Source: Paraflavitalea devenefica
Lineage (GTDB): Bacteria; Bacteroidota; Bacteroidia; Chitinophagales; Chitinophagaceae
Direction: 5' to 3'
Assembly (NCBI RefSeq): GCF_011759375.1
Contig: NZ_JAARML010000002.1
Location: 1,984,001-2,048,000, forward strand
DNA length: 64,000 nucleotides
Shown here: positions 9,117 to 18,474 of the stretch, piece after piece
Layout: each line of letters opens with the position of its first letter
Position numbering within the stretch: position 1 is the stretch's first letter
Program-made: the position numbers and the translations under genes
The notes under the pieces: model-generated
Database searches by the model: none
What the model was told of the DNA's origin: nothing
The model's input: only the letters and a program-made list of their open reading frames with translations

Positions 9117-10106
9117 ATGAAGTACAACCATCAATGGCAGTTACCGCTATGCGCGGTACTGCTCCTGACTTTCAACGCCTGTAATTACAACGAAGGTAAA
9201 TCCACAGAAGCTGCCAACACGCCGGCGGCCGATGTAACATTAGCAAAAATGGAGGAAACACCCGGTAATGGGGTTGTTGCCGATTCAGTTGCCGGTGCCC
9301 CGGCGCCTCCCCAGGATAACGGACAGGAGCAGCAGCAACAAAGACAACAACAACCGCAACAAGGTACCGTACAACAATCACCGGCGCCCAACCCCGATTG
9401 GGATAAGAAGATCATTAAGAATGCTACCCTCTCGGTAGAAGTAAAAGACTATACCCGCTTCAATGAGCTGGTGCGTGCAGCCGTGAAACAATCCGGCGGT
9501 TACATAGCACAGGAAGAACAAAATGAGTCGGACTATAAAATTGAAAATGCGGTTACCATTAAAGTACCGGTAGATCAGTTTGACAATGCAGTAGCTGCAC
9601 TTACACCCGGTAAAGAAAAAGTATTGATCCGGAAAATAACATCCCAGGATGTAACGGGTGAAGTGGTGGATACCCGGTCAAGACTGGAAGCGAAACGGCA
9701 GGTAAGGCTGCGCTACCTCGATCTCCTGAAACAGGCTAAAAACATGGAAGAAATACTGCAGGTACAAAATGAGATCAATGACCTGCAGGAACACATGGAA
9801 GCGGCCGCCGGTCGTATCAACTACCTCTCGCATGCTGCTGCTTTCAGCACCATACAGCTTAGCTACTTCCAGGTATTGAACCCGCAGGCAAAAGATATCA
9901 GTACCCCGCCGGGTTTTGGGAAGAAAGTACTGCTGGCCCTCGGGGCCGGACTGGAATGGGTAGGGGAGCTCATCATCCTGCTGCTTACGCTCTGGCCTGT
10001 ATGGATCGCATTACTTACCGGCTGGTGGCTTTTCCGCAGGTACCGCCCCGCCAAACGCATCATAGCAGCGCCGCCTGCTCCACCTGCAGAACAGAGCGCT
10101 TCATAA
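9117..10106 (+). CDS. DUF4349-domain lipoprotein
   Basis: A 329-residue protein with a lipoprotein signal (LLLTFNAC, Cys22). A Gln-rich, low-complexity linker runs over about residues 60-95. A DUF4349 domain follows, from WDKKIIKNATLSVEVKDY through FSTIQLSYFQ. Its middle (RSRLEAKRQVRLRYLDLLKQAKNMEEILQVQNEINDLQ) is a predicted coiled coil. Near the C-terminus is a transmembrane helix (ELIILLLTLWPVWIALLTGWWLF) with a basic tail. This gives an envelope protein anchored at both ends. The family function is unknown; members are thought to be membrane-associated envelope proteins. Confidence 0.85.
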   Translation: MKYNHQWQLPLCAVLLLTFNACNYNEGKSTEAANTPAADVTLAKMEETPGNGVVADSVAGAPAPPQDNGQEQQQQRQQQPQQGTVQQSPAPNPDWDKKIIKNATLSVEVKDYTRFNELVRAAVKQSGGYIAQEEQNESDYKIENAVTIKVPVDQFDNAVAALTPGKEKVLIRKITSQDVTGEVVDTRSRLEAKRQVRLRYLDLLKQAKNMEEILQVQNEINDLQEHMEAAAGRINYLSHAAAFSTIQLSYFQVLNPQAKDISTPPGFGKKVLLALGAGLEWVGELIILLLTLWPVWIALLTGWWLFRRYRPAKRIIAAPPAPPAEQSAS

Positions 10107-10156
10107 TTCTCACGTCTCATTGCTGGGTCCTTTATAACAGAATGGCGTTTGGCGGC

Positions 10157-10188
10157 TTTGGTGTTGCCAGGCGCCTTCTGTATTTTTA
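10157..10188 (+). promoter_or_regulatory. Bacteroidota-type promoter for the sirtuin gene
   Basis: TTTG at 10157-10160 and TATTTTTA at 10181-10188 are separated by 20 bases, matching the TTTG/TAnnTTTG layout except for the last base. The start codon is 34 bases further on. Confidence 0.4.
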
Positions 10189-10222
10189 CAGGGATCGTAA
10201 AACCTAATAATATAATCATCCA

Positions 10223-10909
10223 ATGAAGAAGAAACTCGTCGTCCTCACCGGGGCAGGCATCAGTGCAGAGAGCGGATTAAGAACCTTTCGCGACAGCGAT
10301 GGTTTATGGGAAGGTTATGATGTAACAGAAGTGGCTACACCCAGGGCATGGGTAAAGGACCCAAAATTGGTGCTGGACTTTTACAACATGCGCCGGGAGA
10401 ATGTACGGGATGCCCAACCCAATGCAGCCCATTATGGACTGGCCCAATTGCAGGAGAGGTATGATGTACACATCGTAACCCAAAATATTGACGACCTGCA
10501 TGAACGCGCCGGATCGTCCAACGTGCTGCACCTGCATGGCGAAATATTCAAAATGCGCAGTGAGGCAGATGAAACCCTCGTTTATGATATAAGAGGTAAT
10601 ATCAACCTGGGTGATACGGCCGAAGACGGGGCGCAGCTAAGGCCCCATATCGTTTGGTTTGAAGAACCCGTGCCATTAATAGAAGAAGCCGCGCGGATAG
10701 TAAGGCAGGCCGATATATTTGCCATAGTGGGTACTTCACTGGTGGTATACCCTGCGGCAGGACTGGTGAACTATGCACCCTGGCCCATCCCGAAATACAT
10801 CATTGATAAAAAAATACCCTATACTTCTTCCGTACAAAACCTCACAGTCATTGAAAAGCCTGCTACAGAGGGAGTAAAAGAACTTATAACTTTATTACTG
10901 CAGGGGTAA
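10223..10909 (+). CDS. cobB: NAD-dependent protein deacylase (sirtuin, class III-like)
   Basis: A 228-residue cytoplasmic Sir2 enzyme. The NAD-binding loop is GAGISAESGLRTFRDSDGLW (residues 10-29), followed by TQNIDDLHERAG (86-97), with catalytic His105 in HLHGE. Tyr54 and Arg57 in FYNMRR are the pair that favours acidic acyl groups (succinyl, malonyl) in class III sirtuins. The zinc ribbon is missing: no CxxC pairs are present between HLHGE and the GTSLVVYPAAG segment. Similar zinc-less sequences are, from memory, common in Bacteroidota, so this is probably a lineage feature rather than decay. Confidence 0.85.
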   Translation: MKKKLVVLTGAGISAESGLRTFRDSDGLWEGYDVTEVATPRAWVKDPKLVLDFYNMRRENVRDAQPNAAHYGLAQLQERYDVHIVTQNIDDLHERAGSSNVLHLHGEIFKMRSEADETLVYDIRGNINLGDTAEDGAQLRPHIVWFEEPVPLIEEAARIVRQADIFAIVGTSLVVYPAAGLVNYAPWPIPKYIIDKKIPYTSSVQNLTVIEKPATEGVKELITLLLQG

Positions 10910-10980
10910 GTCAACGGCGTAGCTATTCTTTTACATGGGCTTCCCTTCCCGTCTTTCCGCCTTCCCGGCAATAGGCTATA

Positions 10981-12489
10981 TCAGGAAATGCTCTCAAAGA
11001 AAATAATCCCATGCTTTTCCAGCTCTTCCAGCACCGGCTCATAGATCTGCGCAAGTATGGGAATATGGAGGCCGGTAAGTTGGATCTTCCCCTGTAAGAT
11101 CAGCTTGGCTGCAATGCCCAGGGGCAATCCTACTGTTTTGGCCATGGCCGTATGCAATGGGTCCTGGCCTTTTACAATAAGGGTGCTGTTGATCGTATTG
11201 GCTACGCCATCTGCTGTTTCATAACCGATCTCATGCAGCATCACGATCATGTCCTTATCAGTGGCACCCAGCGCCAGCTTCGTTTCCAGGGCAAACTGCA
11301 ATACTTCGGCCGTACTGCACATACCCTTATTGATAACAGTTTTATCATCATCCATGCCCAGGAAGAACAATTGCTTCATGGATAAATTGGCTTCATGCAT
11401 CTGCCCGGCTACTGTAGCAGCGGCTTTTGTCTTTACTTCATTCAGGTTAATGTCCATCAGTTGCCCATGGTCATCCACCATCATAAAATCCTGCAGGGCC
11501 TTGCGGTCATTCTCATCGGCTTCCTGTTCTGCTTCCAGCAGTTGCTGCAGCTTTTCCAGCAATTGCTTGGTTTGAGCAAAGCGTGCCGTAAGCTGCTTTT
11601 CTATCCATTCTGAAAAGCCATGCGTATTAAAATGCTGCTGGAAGAACTGTTGCAGCGTCATACCATCGGTATTGTACTGCTCTGTTTCATCGGTCAGCTT
11701 TAATTCGATCACATTCTTCCAGCCAAAACAAAACTCCGGGTAGCGTAGCGTGGTGCGTATAAAAGTGGCAGCTTCTTCCAGCTCATAAATGGGAATATAG
11801 CCCAGGGAATCACGGTTGGGGTACCAGGCCAGGTAACCCAGTTCCGGGATATTCACCACCCGGTTGGCATCGAAGAGCTGTTCATAAGGCATATGTATCT
11901 CCGCCTGGTTCTCTTTAAAAACAGCGCCGGCTTTTCCGGCCAGCACCACATTGCGCGGGTTCCAGCTTATTTTATAATGCCAGGGGTTATCGTCCGATTC
12001 GGGTGCTACCAGTCCGCCGCAATGCGACTTAAAGGAGGTAATGCGTCCCCCGGCGGCTTTAATGCGATGGATCAATTGTACAGCGCTCATGTGGTCAATT
12101 CCGGGATCGAGCCCCATCTCACACAGGAACAATAGCCCTTTATCCTTGATCTGTGGCGCCAGTGCACTAATCTTTTCATCCACATAAGAAGCCGTGAGCA
12201 GGTGTATGCCTTCGGCTACACAATCTTTGGCCACGAGGTAATGAAGGGAAGGAGGCAGCAGTGAGATCACAATATCGGCAATAGTGATCAGTGAGTAGCG
12301 GGCTACATCGTCTTCTACATTGATCGCGTAGGCGCGGGTCCGGGCTGCAAGGTTCGTTTTGGAAAGCGCCAGATCCAGGTTACTGTCAACTACATGCAAT
12401 TGCCACTCATTTTCCTGTACGGTTTTAATGAGGTACTCGATAAGGCAGGTGGCCGACTTTCCGGCGCCAAAAACTACAATATGCTTCAT
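10981..12489 (-). CDS. saccharopine dehydrogenase-like oxidoreductase
   Basis: A 502-residue cytoplasmic protein starting MKHIVVFGAGKSAT, a Rossmann-fold NAD(P) site. An in-frame ATG ten codons earlier would place extra residues before the first strand, so the 12489 start is preferred. It has the saccharopine-dehydrogenase signature LLFLCEMGLDPGIDHMSAVQLI and SHCGGLVAPE. Relatives catalyse reversible saccharopine formation in lysine metabolism or the last step of carboxynorspermidine-type reactions; the exact substrate is not resolved. It appears to be transcribed alone or after the small gene at 12591. Confidence 0.82.
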   Translation of the reverse strand: MKHIVVFGAGKSATCLIEYLIKTVQENEWQLHVVDSNLDLALSKTNLAARTRAYAINVEDDVARYSLITIADIVISLLPPSLHYLVAKDCVAEGIHLLTASYVDEKISALAPQIKDKGLLFLCEMGLDPGIDHMSAVQLIHRIKAAGGRITSFKSHCGGLVAPESDDNPWHYKISWNPRNVVLAGKAGAVFKENQAEIHMPYEQLFDANRVVNIPELGYLAWYPNRDSLGYIPIYELEEAATFIRTTLRYPEFCFGWKNVIELKLTDETEQYNTDGMTLQQFFQQHFNTHGFSEWIEKQLTARFAQTKQLLEKLQQLLEAEQEADENDRKALQDFMMVDDHGQLMDINLNEVKTKAAATVAGQMHEANLSMKQLFFLGMDDDKTVINKGMCSTAEVLQFALETKLALGATDKDMIVMLHEIGYETADGVANTINSTLIVKGQDPLHTAMAKTVGLPLGIAAKLILQGKIQLTGLHIPILAQIYEPVLEELEKHGIIFFESIS

Positions 12490-12526
12490 GCAGAAGAGAA
12501 TATGAATTGCAATATACAAAAAACAA

Positions 12527-12553
12527 AGCCGGACTGCTTATGGCAGCCCGGCT
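12527..12553 (-). terminator. terminator for the 12591-12905 gene
   Basis: The stem is AGCCGG, one unpaired A, CTGC, a 5-nt loop, GCAG, one unpaired C, then CCGGCT. On the minus strand it is followed by a T-rich run (complement of 12515-12526). Confidence 0.65.
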
Positions 12554-12590
12554 GTTGGTTCTGAGCCGTCCTTGTAATACTTTATAGTGT

Positions 12591-12905
12591 TTACCGCTGT
12601 AATTTGATCTCGCCAAGGTCGGCTGTCTGTCCTTCTTTTACATCTGCATCCAGGGTGGCATCCTTATAGGGACTCCTGGCATCTATCCATACTTTCCAGG
12701 ACCCCGGTTTTACAAGAAAGGAGAAGCCTCCATCATCATTAGGCTTAACCTTTAGGGAATCAGTGCCATTAATGGCTACCACCACTTCAGCCCCGTCTGA
12801 AGGTGAAACCTTTCCCGTAATAGAAGACTGCTGCATAACTCGAACCGCGTGCAGACTGGCTACCGCGATGATGATGACAATCAACGTGGCAATGGTCTTT
12901 TTCAT
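12591..12905 (-). CDS. small exported carboxypeptidase-regulatory-like protein
   Basis: A 104-residue protein: an N-terminal hydrophobic signal (TIATLIVIIIAVASLHAV) and then one beta-sandwich of the carboxypeptidase-regulatory/SpaA-like type. That domain reads SITGKVSPSDGAEVVVAINGTDSLKV… DGGFSFLVKPGSWKVWIDA … YKDATLDADVKEGQ. It is probably periplasmic or surface-exposed. No catalytic motif is present and its partner is unknown. A good minus-strand terminator follows. Confidence 0.7.
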   Translation of the reverse strand: MKKTIATLIVIIIAVASLHAVRVMQQSSITGKVSPSDGAEVVVAINGTDSLKVKPNDDGGFSFLVKPGSWKVWIDARSPYKDATLDADVKEGQTADLGEIKLQR

Positions 12906-13096
12906 AATTATGGTTTTATTGTGAGATACAATCCCTGCGTATGGCTGCAGGTAGAATTCACAAAGGTGCGACGGTTAAACATGGGAGATGGGGATATCGC
13001 AATCGCAGTAAGTAATATATCCAATTTTTATGCCAGCAGGCAGGTAGCGCGGTGGGAATTAAAGAAATGCATACGCAGGAAAACGCATCAAATACA

Positions 13097-13122
13097 AAAG
13101 CGACCGGCATCCTGGTCGCTTT
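13097..13122 (-). terminator. terminator for the GYF-domain gene
   Basis: AAAGCGACC and GGTCGCTTT form a perfect 9-bp stem with an 8-nt loop, followed on the minus strand by TTTTGTATTT. The rest of 12906-13158 shows no gene. Confidence 0.75.
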
Positions 13123-13158
13123 AGGATAATATAAAATGTTATTTAAGTTAATCGGAAT

Positions 13159-14547
13159 TTAATATCCTGCATGGGCCAAACCCAACGCTTTGGAATTGAT
13201 GCGGGTAATAACATAATCAACCGTTACACCCCGGTTAGTACGTGGCGCGTCAACTGTTTTTTGTTCACCGGGCGCTACATCATTAAACAACAACAACTGT
13301 GTTTTTACCACCCTCTTTTCAGGGCCCAGGTAGCGTACTTCCACTTCCACCTGGTCCAGCGGGTACAGGCTGTTATTGGAAATCGTCAGTTGCAGGTCAG
13401 AAATGCCCCCCAACACACCGGTCTTATACTTATTGGCATCAACAGCCACCAACTGGTGTATATTCTTCCGGGCCTGTTCTACTTCCTCCCGGTTTACCGG
13501 TTTGTTTTCGGGCTTATTGGTTACCACAGCGGGAATAAACTTTACACCCTGTTGCTGTAGTGCATCAGGAGGTAATACTTCTTTTGGGTTGTTTTCCGTT
13601 TTATTATGCACCGGTGTGCCAATGTTTTCTTTTTTGTTATCTGCAGGCGTTGTGTTTGCCGGCTCATCTGCAGGAGCTGTATTGCTCTCTGCCGGTACAT
13701 TGACAGGCGCCGGCGGAATCACGTTTTGAGTGGCGGCTTCTTTCCTTTTTTCCCGTTCCTGTATCTGCTTTACCAACAGATCGAGCTCAGCATTATTCTT
13801 TTGCTGGCGGCTGTTACTGATTACAAGTCCAATAATAATACCGCCCAGCACCAGGCAGGCGGCGGCTATGCTGCGCATCAGTATACGGTTGCTCTTATTG
13901 CTTTGCTTTATTACAGGCGCCAGTGTTTCCTCCTGTTGCGGATAATGCTTTTCAACAATTTCAGAAAAAGCAGGGGCAGGCGGTGTTTCCACCACTGTCT
14001 TCATATGTACGATCGGGTTGGCTGCCATGCTTTCAGCCTGCTTCATCTTTTCTTCCCGCAGCCGGGCAAACTTTTCATTCAACAGTTCGGCTGTTGAAGT
14101 ATCAGCCGTATCAGTGGCGGCTGGTACAGGAGAGGCTGCTTTACTCGTATTTGTGGTAGTTGCCGTAATATTGCGGTCTTTCGTGCCGGCAGGTAACGTA
14201 ACATAGATCTTTTTGGCGGTAATAGTGGGCGTAACAGGCGTGGTGGCTACAGGGGTGGTCACCACGATCGCTTCTGTTTGTACAGAGGCCTGTTGGCTGA
14301 TAGCGTTTACTTGTTGTTGAGTAGTAGTAACTGATTTCTTCTTGTAAAAGCGGTCATAAGGCTGTTCTTCCACAGCAGGAGCAAAGGCCTGTAATTCGGC
14401 AATTTCACTGGGGTAACGCCATGCGGCACTCTTCCCATCCAGCCATACAAGGTCATAAGGTTTGAGGCCCATATTAATCAACTCATCCACTGAGTAAGGC
14501 CCCGTCTGCTTGTTGTCACGAAGTAGTAAGTACTTGTTCATATTCAT
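13159..14547 (-). CDS. GYF-domain membrane protein
   Basis: A 462-residue protein. The N-terminal ~55 residues (YLLLRDNKQTGPYSVDELI, KPYDLVWLDGKSAAWRYPSEI) form a GYF_2-type domain, which usually binds proline-rich peptides. A long disordered Thr/Ala/Pro-rich linker follows. One transmembrane helix is seen (ILMRSIAAACLVLGGIIIGLVIS). A second low-complexity Pro/Asn/Glu-rich stretch leads to a C-terminal beta-rich domain (LGGISDLQLTISNNSLYPLDQVEVEVRYLGPEKRVV). The GYF domain is probably cytoplasmic and the C-terminal domain periplasmic. Two ATGs (14547, 14541) are possible starts; the upstream one is used. The function is unknown. Confidence 0.7.
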   Translation of the reverse strand: MNMNKYLLLRDNKQTGPYSVDELINMGLKPYDLVWLDGKSAAWRYPSEIAELQAFAPAVEEQPYDRFYKKKSVTTTQQQVNAISQQASVQTEAIVVTTPVATTPVTPTITAKKIYVTLPAGTKDRNITATTTNTSKAASPVPAATDTADTSTAELLNEKFARLREEKMKQAESMAANPIVHMKTVVETPPAPAFSEIVEKHYPQQEETLAPVIKQSNKSNRILMRSIAAACLVLGGIIIGLVISNSRQQKNNAELDLLVKQIQEREKRKEAATQNVIPPAPVNVPAESNTAPADEPANTTPADNKKENIGTPVHNKTENNPKEVLPPDALQQQGVKFIPAVVTNKPENKPVNREEVEQARKNIHQLVAVDANKYKTGVLGGISDLQLTISNNSLYPLDQVEVEVRYLGPEKRVVKTQLLLFNDVAPGEQKTVDAPRTNRGVTVDYVITRINSKALGLAHAGY

Positions 14548-14699
14548 AGATAAGCATACACAAAAGCTCAAAAGCAATTGTTGAGGTACGACGTGCGGTA
14601 GTCATTCAGGGGATTGGAGTGAGGGGGAATATTGGATGGCTTATTGTAAGGGTAAATGCAAGTTAATAACTTGCTATCATTTATTCCAATAACCAGGCC

Positions 14700-14834
14700 G
14701 GAAAATTGTTAAAGGGATGAGAATCCGGGAGCCGGAATATAGAATCCGGAAGCCAAAAGCCTGATGCTGGCAGACTTGCATGCCGCGCAAACGATGCTGG
14801 ATGCTGAATTCTGGATTCTATATTCTATTTTTAC
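14700..14834. repeat. low-complexity intergenic tract (GCTGGATGCTGAATTC type)
   Basis: Degenerate repeats of AGAATCCGGA/GAAGCC and GATGCTGGATGCTGAATTCT fill the gap before glucokinase. A related tract, ATGCTGAATGCTGGATGCTG, lies at 58725-58762. No coding potential is seen. The remaining bases of 14578-14860 hold nothing recognisable. Confidence 0.45.
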
Positions 14835-14860
14835 AACTCCTTCATTTATAGTAACATTTT

Positions 14861-15928
14861 ATGGATACAACAGGAACCATCAGTCAGCTACCCATACCAC
14901 TTGCTTTGCCGCGCCGTAATGCAGTGCCCGCCACAGGCATCAGGGTACTGGCCGGCGATATCGGGGGTACCAAAACCAACCTTGCCGTGTACCAGGTAAT
15001 GCCGGAGGGCATCAAACTGCTACAGGGCGCCCGTTATCCGTCTGCAGAATATCAATCTCTTATAATCCTTATCAAGCATTTTTTAGCAGAGAATAACCTG
15101 CGCCTGCCCGATCGTATCAGCCTGGGCGTGGCAGGGCCCGTACTCAATGGTAAAGTAGACATTACCAACCTCACCTGGGTATTGGACCAGGCCGAAATTG
15201 CCCGGGATACAGGGGTCAAAGAGGTGGTATTGATCAATGACCTCGAAGCCATGGCCTATGGATTGGCAGCCCTTCAGGCGGAAGACTTTATCACCATCCA
15301 TGGGGGTAAAGAAGGCGCTGTTGGCAACATGGCCATCATAGCGCCGGGCACCGGGCTGGGGGAGGCTGGCCTTTACTGGAATGGAAAAGCCTATTTCCCG
15401 TTCCCTACTGAAGGCGGGCATTGCGACTTTTCGCCCCGTACCGACCTGGACATGGAGCTGTGTAAATACCTGCAGCAGCAGGGTGAAGTGGTAAGCTGGG
15501 AAAAAGTAATAGCAGGGCCTGCTATCACCAGCATCTATACCTTCCTGCGTGATGTGAAAAAGAGGGAAGAACCGGCCTGGCTGGCAGAGCAGTTGGCCAA
15601 AGAAAAGGACGATTCGGCGGTCATCAGCCAGAACGCCCTGCACAATAAAGCGGCTATCTGTGTGGAAACCATGGACCTTTTTGTTCGTTACATTGCCCGC
15701 GAAACAGCCAACCTGGTCCTCAAAATGAAGGCTACCGGCGGTATCTTCCTGGGAGGGGGGATACCTCCCAAAATTGCGCCGCTCCTGTTGCAGGAGGCCT
15801 TTTACCGGCATTACATGGATTGCGACCGCATGCAGCACCTGCTGGAAGGGGTGCCTATCCGCATCATCAAAAACGATAAAACGGGCTTGCTGGGCGCCGC
15901 CTTCTATGGTGCTTATGGGGAGTGGTAG
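14861..15928 (+). CDS. glk: glucokinase
   Basis: A 355-residue cytoplasmic kinase phosphorylating glucose with ATP at the start of glycolysis. It belongs to the E. coli Glk-type family rather than the ROK family. The phosphate-binding motif is AGDIGGTKTNLAVY (from residue 31). The sugar-binding region has LGVAGPV, then VVLINDLEAMAYG with the catalytic Asp, followed by APGTGLGEAGLYW and FPTEGGHCDFSPR. The C-terminal adenosine motif is GIFLGGGIPPKI. The ~30-residue N-terminal extension before the first strand is longer than usual, but there is no better internal start. Confidence 0.9.
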   Translation: MDTTGTISQLPIPLALPRRNAVPATGIRVLAGDIGGTKTNLAVYQVMPEGIKLLQGARYPSAEYQSLIILIKHFLAENNLRLPDRISLGVAGPVLNGKVDITNLTWVLDQAEIARDTGVKEVVLINDLEAMAYGLAALQAEDFITIHGGKEGAVGNMAIIAPGTGLGEAGLYWNGKAYFPFPTEGGHCDFSPRTDLDMELCKYLQQQGEVVSWEKVIAGPAITSIYTFLRDVKKREEPAWLAEQLAKEKDDSAVISQNALHNKAAICVETMDLFVRYIARETANLVLKMKATGGIFLGGGIPPKIAPLLLQEAFYRHYMDCDRMQHLLEGVPIRIIKNDKTGLLGAAFYGAYGEW

Positions 15929-16107
15929 TTTCGGGTTTGTTGTTTGGCGTTTCGGGTTGCTACCGCGTTTTCGACAGGCAGCCCATTTGTACAATACCTG
16001 AACATTTCATCAATTTTACTGTCATAATATCAAGCCACTAAGCTAATTTTAAGCTTAGTGAGGGTTGTTGCACCTGAAGAACCCGAAACTCAAAACCCGA
16101 AACCCGG
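15927..16107. repeat. dispersed inverted-repeat element, copy B
   Basis: The left arm GTTTGGCGTTTCGGGTT (15942-15958) plus GCTACCGCG and the right arm AACCCGAAACTCAAAAC (16080-16096) preceded by GTTGCACCTGAAG are inverted copies. They are separated by ~120 bp that differ from copy A. The element begins at the glucokinase stop codon. Confidence 0.6.
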
Positions 16108-16174
16108 AATCGATGTCTTTTCTGGTACGATGGTAAATCTTAATTTAAAGTAAAATTATAATTCTTGTATTGTT

Positions 16175-18271
16175 ATGATTAAGTGCCGCAGCTATCAGCT
16201 TATCCTGTGCATTTCCTTTCTGGTTATTGGCCTGTCTTGTACTACCCTGGCGCAAAAAAGTAAAGTGACCGAGAATGTTGACCTCGTATTCCACAATACG
16301 GCCGACATGCTGCAGCAGATCCATTATGCGCCCAAAAAGCTCGATGATAAATTCTCTGTCCAGGTATTTACTGCCTACCTCCAACAGCTCGATCCGGGTA
16401 AACGTTTCTTCCTGAAAGAAGACCTGCACCGGTTCAAAAAATACCAACTGCAACTGGATGATGAAATGAAAGGCAAAGTGGTACACTTTTACAAAGTGGT
16501 CAACACCACCTTCAAGCAACGGCTGAAAGAGTCGGAGGCAATGGTGGAGGAACTGCTGAAGCAGCCTTTTAAATTCACTACACAGGAAATATACAATACC
16601 AATACCGATAAGCTGGATTACTGCAAATCGGCCGATGACCTCAAAAGCCGCTGGCACAACTACCTCAAATACCAGGTGCTGGGCCAATATGAAGACCTGC
16701 TCGACATTCACCAGCGCGACAGTGCCAACAAACAAACCGAAGGGCAGATAGAAGAAAAAGCCCGACAAACCATCGGGCGCATTGAAAAAAGGAACATTGA
16801 CAACCTGTCTAAACTCACTACCGATGAGGAAGCTTTCAATACCTATGTGAACAGCATCACCAACCTCTACGATCCCCATTCCAACTACTTCCTGCCGGTA
16901 GACCGCCGGGAATTCCAGGAAAGCCTGAGTGGTGTGTACTATGGTATCGGCGCCTTATTAGCCGATATGCAGGGTAAAATTGGTATCGGCGAACTCATGA
17001 TCGGCGGGCCTGCCTGGAAAAGCGGACAGGTAGATAAGGGCGATGTCATTGTAAAAGTTACCCAGCAGGGCGGCAAGCCGGTAGATGTGGCAGGCTTTAC
17101 CATGGGTGAGGTCATCAAACTCACCAGGGGACAGCAGGGTACCACCGTTACCATCACCTTCCGCAAAACCGATGGCAGTCTCAAAGACGTAACGCTGAAG
17201 CGCGCAGCCCTGCAACTGGAAGATACCTTTGTAAAAAGCGCCATCATTGAAGATTCTGTCAAACTGGGATACATCTCCTTCCCGAAATTCTATACCGACT
17301 TTGGCGATGCCAATGGCCGTAGTTGCGCGGTTGACATGGCGCGGGAGCTTACCCGCCTGCAACAGGAAAATGTAAAAGGCATCATCATTGACATTCGTGA
17401 TAACATAGGCGGTAGCCTGGGCGAGGTCATCAACATGATCGGCTTATTCATCAAAGAAGGACCGGTGGTACAGGTAAAGGGACCGGTAGGCGAGCCCTAT
17501 GTAAGCCGGGTGAAGGGTAAGGAAGTATTATACGATGGCCCCCTCGTAGTGCTCGTCAATGAAATGAGCGCTTCCGCTGCCGAGATATTTGCAGCAGCCA
17601 TACAAGACTATCACCGGGGTATCATCGTGGGCAGTAGCTCTACCTATGGCAAGGGGTCTGTGCAGCGTCCTTTTGGTATCGGTGATAACCGGTTATCCAA
17701 TAGTGTGAATACCGACCTGGGCACCCTGCATGTAACCCTGCAAAAATACTACCGCATTACAGGCGCCGCCACCCAGTTGAAAGGCATAGAGCCCGATATT
17801 AAACTGCCGGGCATCTATGAACCGTACAAAATACAGGAGAAAAACAATCCTACCGCCCTGGCCTGGGATACCATTCAGGCAGTACCCTTTACCGCTATGG
17901 ATGAGCAGGGTACCATTCCCAAAGTAGTGGCTCATTCAGGTGGACGCATGCAACATGATTCTGTGTTGCAGGCCCTCACCAAAAACCTGCATTGGATGCA
18001 GAATAGGAATGGCATCTATGCGCTGCAACTGGAGAAATACCGTACTGCCGAAAAAGAATTGCAAACCAAAGTAGGCGAAATAAGAAAGCAACTGGTGTCG
18101 GCAAAGCCAATGGGGGTTAAAAATACCACCGATATGGAGGATGCGCTGAAAAACAAAGAGCAATTCAAGAACGACAGCAACAAGGCCTGGATCAACTCCT
18201 TAAAACGCGACCTCTTCCTGTCAGAAGCCGTCTATGTCATGTATGACTACCTGCGGTTAAAAATAAGCTGA
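16175..18271 (+). CDS. prc: tail-specific (carboxy-terminal processing) protease, S41 family
   Basis: A 698-residue periplasmic protease that degrades or trims proteins from the C-terminus. An N-terminal signal sequence ends near TTLAQ. An all-helical Tsp N-terminal domain follows, then a PDZ domain (GIGALLADMQGKIGIGELMIGGPAWKSGQVDKGD). The S41 catalytic core has Ser in NEMSASAAEIFAAAIQDY and Lys in SSSTYGKGSVQ. The C-terminal helical extension (about 570-698) is as in E. coli Prc/Tsp. Length and order match that subfamily. It is followed by a strong terminator, so it is probably monocistronic. Confidence 0.92.
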   Translation: MIKCRSYQLILCISFLVIGLSCTTLAQKSKVTENVDLVFHNTADMLQQIHYAPKKLDDKFSVQVFTAYLQQLDPGKRFFLKEDLHRFKKYQLQLDDEMKGKVVHFYKVVNTTFKQRLKESEAMVEELLKQPFKFTTQEIYNTNTDKLDYCKSADDLKSRWHNYLKYQVLGQYEDLLDIHQRDSANKQTEGQIEEKARQTIGRIEKRNIDNLSKLTTDEEAFNTYVNSITNLYDPHSNYFLPVDRREFQESLSGVYYGIGALLADMQGKIGIGELMIGGPAWKSGQVDKGDVIVKVTQQGGKPVDVAGFTMGEVIKLTRGQQGTTVTITFRKTDGSLKDVTLKRAALQLEDTFVKSAIIEDSVKLGYISFPKFYTDFGDANGRSCAVDMARELTRLQQENVKGIIIDIRDNIGGSLGEVINMIGLFIKEGPVVQVKGPVGEPYVSRVKGKEVLYDGPLVVLVNEMSASAAEIFAAAIQDYHRGIIVGSSSTYGKGSVQRPFGIGDNRLSNSVNTDLGTLHVTLQKYYRITGAATQLKGIEPDIKLPGIYEPYKIQEKNNPTALAWDTIQAVPFTAMDEQGTIPKVVAHSGGRMQHDSVLQALTKNLHWMQNRNGIYALQLEKYRTAEKELQTKVGEIRKQLVSAKPMGVKNTTDMEDALKNKEQFKNDSNKAWINSLKRDLFLSEAVYVMYDYLRLKIS

Positions 18272-18307
18272 TAGGTTTGAATACGCTATAAATCGTTTAC
18301 TTATATC

Positions 18308-18342
18308 AAAAAAGGCTATTTCTCCCTGGAATAGCCTTTTTT
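18308..18342 (+). terminator. strong intrinsic terminator after prc
   Basis: A 13-bp stem (AAAAAAGGCTATT with AATAGCCTTTTTT) with a 9-nt loop, 37 bases after the stop. The A/T ends make it work in both directions. Confidence 0.85.
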
Positions 18343-18474
18343 CATGGCCGCTCCTGCCGGTTTTTCATTATTTTAGTATTCCTGCTGAGCATCTCCCAAC
18401 CATACACTGCATAGGATCAGAATGTCCTGTTAAAAGCCCTGTATTATTATCATTAAACTAAATCGTAGTTCCTT

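Noticed and set aside
16145..16879. 244-residue minus-strand open frame opposite the tail-specific protease
   Set aside because: Antisense to the well-supported protease; composition (runs of Phe, Val, Leu) is that of a reverse-frame shadow.
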